This document shows positions 5,399-6,814 of a stretch of DNA of 6,814 bases, piece after piece (within the stretch, counting starts at the first letter, position 1; the number at the start of each line of letters is the position of its first letter). The notes under the pieces are model-generated. The model was not told the DNA's origin, did not search any database, and was given only the letters and a program-made list of their open reading frames with translations. This DNA is from Bacillota bacterium (GTDB lineage Bacteria > Bacillota > Clostridia > Oscillospirales > QAMX01), in NCBI GenBank assembly GCA_029778935.1, contig JAKPBM010000128.1, forward strand, positions 1 to 6,814, in the 5' to 3' direction. The position numbers and the translations under genes were made by a program.

Positions 5399-5794
5399 AT
5401 GGATACCAAAAGCATCAACCTTACGGAAGCGGAATGGCACGTGATGGAGTGCCTGTGGGAGAAAGCGCCCCAAAGCGGGCGGGAAATCTGCGACGCGATG
5501 GCGGAAAAAATGGGCTGGAACCGCAGCACGACGCTGACGCTTTTGCGGCGGCTGGAGGCCAAAGGGGCCGTGGCCAGCGGCAGCCAAGGAAGCTTGAAAA
5601 CCTTCGCCCCGGCCTTGAACCGGGAGGACGCGGCCCTTAGAGAAACGGCCGACTTTCTGCAGCGCGTCTACAACGGAAGCGTGAGCCTGATGGTCAGCGC
5701 ATTGACAAAGAAGCAATCACTGTCCAGAGAGGAATTGGAGGAGCTGTACGCGCTTTTGAGGGAAATGGAGGGAAAACCGGATGGCGATGGTTGA
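5399..5794 (+). CDS. BlaI/MecI/CopY family winged-helix transcriptional repressor
   Basis: The 131-residue product resembles MecI/BlaI along its whole length: LTEAEWHVMECLWEKAP at 8-24, the recognition helix region NRSTTLTLLRRLEAKGAV at 41-58, then a C-terminal dimerisation helix bundle (DFLQRVYNGSVSLMVSAL at 85-102 and LSREELEELYALLREME at 108-124). These proteins bind DNA as dimers and are inactivated by their partner M56 protease or, in CopY, by metal; there is no C-terminal CxC metal-binding motif, so the protease-linked branch is favoured. Aligned without gaps to MecI from memory, the Asn101-Phe102 cleavage pair is Ala101-Leu102 here. The ATG at 5399 is chosen: GGATGTG lies 6 bases ahead, and it gives a normal length. 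In-frame ATG at 5384 and an upstream start at 5354 are less likely, the latter lying within the promoter. It overlaps the protease gene by 14 bp and should repress both through the boxes at 5334-5381. Confidence 0.93.
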   Translation: MDTKSINLTEAEWHVMECLWEKAPQSGREICDAMAEKMGWNRSTTLTLLRRLEAKGAVASGSQGSLKTFAPALNREDAALRETADFLQRVYNGSVSLMVSALTKKQSLSREELEELYALLREMEGKPDGDG

Positions 5795-6814
5795 TTGGAT
5801 CTTTACCTCATCTGTCCTGACCGCCCTGGTCATCGGTCTGCGGTACGCCCTGAAGGGGAAAATCAGCCTAAGGTTGCAGTATGCCCTGTGGGCGCTGGTG
5901 CTGCTGAGGCTGTTGATTCCGGTGAATCTGTTTCCAAGCCGCTTAAGCATCCTAAACGTCATGGAGCGCACCGGCCCCCTGGCGGCGGAACCCCGGCCTG
6001 CGGAGCCGGCGGGTCTGCCCGTATTGCCCATCGCGGAGGAAATCCCGGCTGCGGCGACACCGGCGGGTACGGCCGACCTGCCAAAACCGGTAGCCGCCGG
6101 GGAAGGAAAGGCGCCGGCAACGGCGGTTGTGCCGGTATCAGCGCCGGATAAAACGGGTTTTGCCGTGAACTGGCAGAAAGCCGCTTGGTATGTCTGGCTG
6201 GGCGGGGCGCTGGCGGTGGGCGTTTGGTTTGTCGGCTGCAACCTGCATTTCTGCCGGAAGCTTAAGAAAACGGGGAAACCTTACGCGAATCAGGATGGCA
6301 GGCCGCCGGTGTTTGTGACGGACGCCGCGGAAACGCCGTGCCTGGCGGGGATTTTCCGCCCGCGGATTTACGTGACGCCGGAGGTGGCGGGCAACCCCAC
6401 GCAGATGGAGCATGTGCTGACCCACGAGCGGACCCACTATTACCACGGCGACCACGTCTGGTCGGCGCTCAGAGGGATTTGCCTGGCGCTGCACTGGTAC
6501 AACCCGCTGGTCTGGTGGGCCGCCATACTGTCCCGCAGGGACGCCGAACTGGCCTGCGACGAAGCGACGCTCAAACGGATCGGAGACAGCCGGCGGGCGG
6601 AGTACGGGCGCACGCTGATCAGCGTAAGCTGCAACAAGCGCCCGGGGTTTCTGCTCTCCGCCGCCACGATGACGTACGGAGGGAAGAGCATGAAAGAGCG
6701 GATTCTCCTCATTGCCCGAAAGCCGAAAACCGCGGTGTTTACGCTGGTTGTTGTGATTCTGATTGCAAGCCTGTTTGCCGGCTGCACCATGACCGGGCCG
6801 AAGAAAACGCCGGC
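5781..6814 (+). CDS. M56 family (BlaR1/MecR1-like) membrane metalloprotease, 3' end outside window
   Basis: The frame runs open from ATG at 5781 to the window edge (344 residues). GGAGGG at 5767-5772, 8 bases ahead, supports this start; an ATG two codons on is the alternative. Layout follows BlaR1: membrane helix 1 at about 5-22, helix 2 at about 31-50, a Pro/Ala-rich loop (about 65-125), helix 3 at 134-153, the protease domain, helix 4 at 318-335. The zinc site is HERTH at 215-219 (His215, Glu216, His219) and a likely third ligand is Glu256 in SRRDAELACDEA. HWYNPLVWW just ahead of that is also family-typical. In the family the protease faces the cytoplasm, responds to an outside signal and leads to repressor loss. 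Any sensor domain would lie after helix 4 and is not visible, so beta-lactam sensing cannot be claimed. Start overlaps the repressor gene by 14 bp, giving a two-gene operon. Confidence 0.93.
   Translation, partial: MAMVDWIFTSSVLTALVIGLRYALKGKISLRLQYALWALVLLRLLIPVNLFPSRLSILNVMERTGPLAAEPRPAEPAGLPVLPIAEEIPAAATPAGTADLPKPVAAGEGKAPATAVVPVSAPDKTGFAVNWQKAAWYVWLGGALAVGVWFVGCNLHFCRKLKKTGKPYANQDGRPPVFVTDAAETPCLAGIFRPRIYVTPEVAGNPTQMEHVLTHERTHYYHGDHVWSALRGICLALHWYNPLVWWAAILSRRDAELACDEATLKRIGDSRRAEYGRTLISVSCNKRPGFLLSAATMTYGGKSMKERILLIARKPKTAVFTLVVVILIASLFAGCTMTGPKKTP

Overview
The window looks like chromosomal DNA from a GC-rich, low-mobility region of a Firmicutes genome, most likely class Clostridia. Evidence: strong AGGAGG-type ribosome sites, GTG and TTG starts, a SpoVB/MOP-type flippase, and a BlaI/BlaR1-type regulator-protease pair of a form common in Clostridia. 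Gene content alone cannot fix genus or species. I see no tRNA, rRNA, CRISPR array, insertion sequence or phage gene.

Layout: (1) Bases 1-997 hold the 3' end of a plus-strand operon: the C-terminal part of a GH84 family beta-N-acetylglucosaminidase, overlapped by 4 bp by a small Dabb (A/B barrel) protein, closed by a strong hairpin terminator that also has a U-tract on the minus strand. (2) Bases 1041-1596 are non-coding and contain a degenerate modular repeat of about 100 bp period (three units), lying between convergent genes. (3) Bases 1597-2157 (minus) encode a GrpB-family nucleotidyltransferase-fold protein. (4) Bases 2158-2386 are an intergenic gap with two adjacent perfect hairpins. (5) Bases 2387-5170 (minus) are one operon: a MOP-superfamily flippase, then an O6-alkylguanine-DNA alkyltransferase, then an AlkD-like DNA alkylation repair protein. 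The two repair genes overlap by 4 bp, so direct reversal and glycosylase-type alkylation repair are translationally coupled. (6) Bases 5171-5398 are a divergent promoter region with a readable promoter for each side; the rightward one carries two CopY/BlaI-type operator boxes. (7) Bases 5399-6814 (plus) hold a BlaI/MecI/CopY repressor and an overlapping M56 (BlaR1/MecR1) membrane metalloprotease that runs off the window.

How the genes work together: the right-hand pair reads as an autoregulated signal-responsive circuit (membrane protease inactivates the repressor, which sits on its own promoter). The central operon joins envelope or spore-precursor lipid-linked export with alkylation repair. 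The left operon likely handles amino-sugar glycans. The most unusual element is the modular non-coding repeat at 1171-1440; everything else matches known families, and I found no convincing wholly new system.
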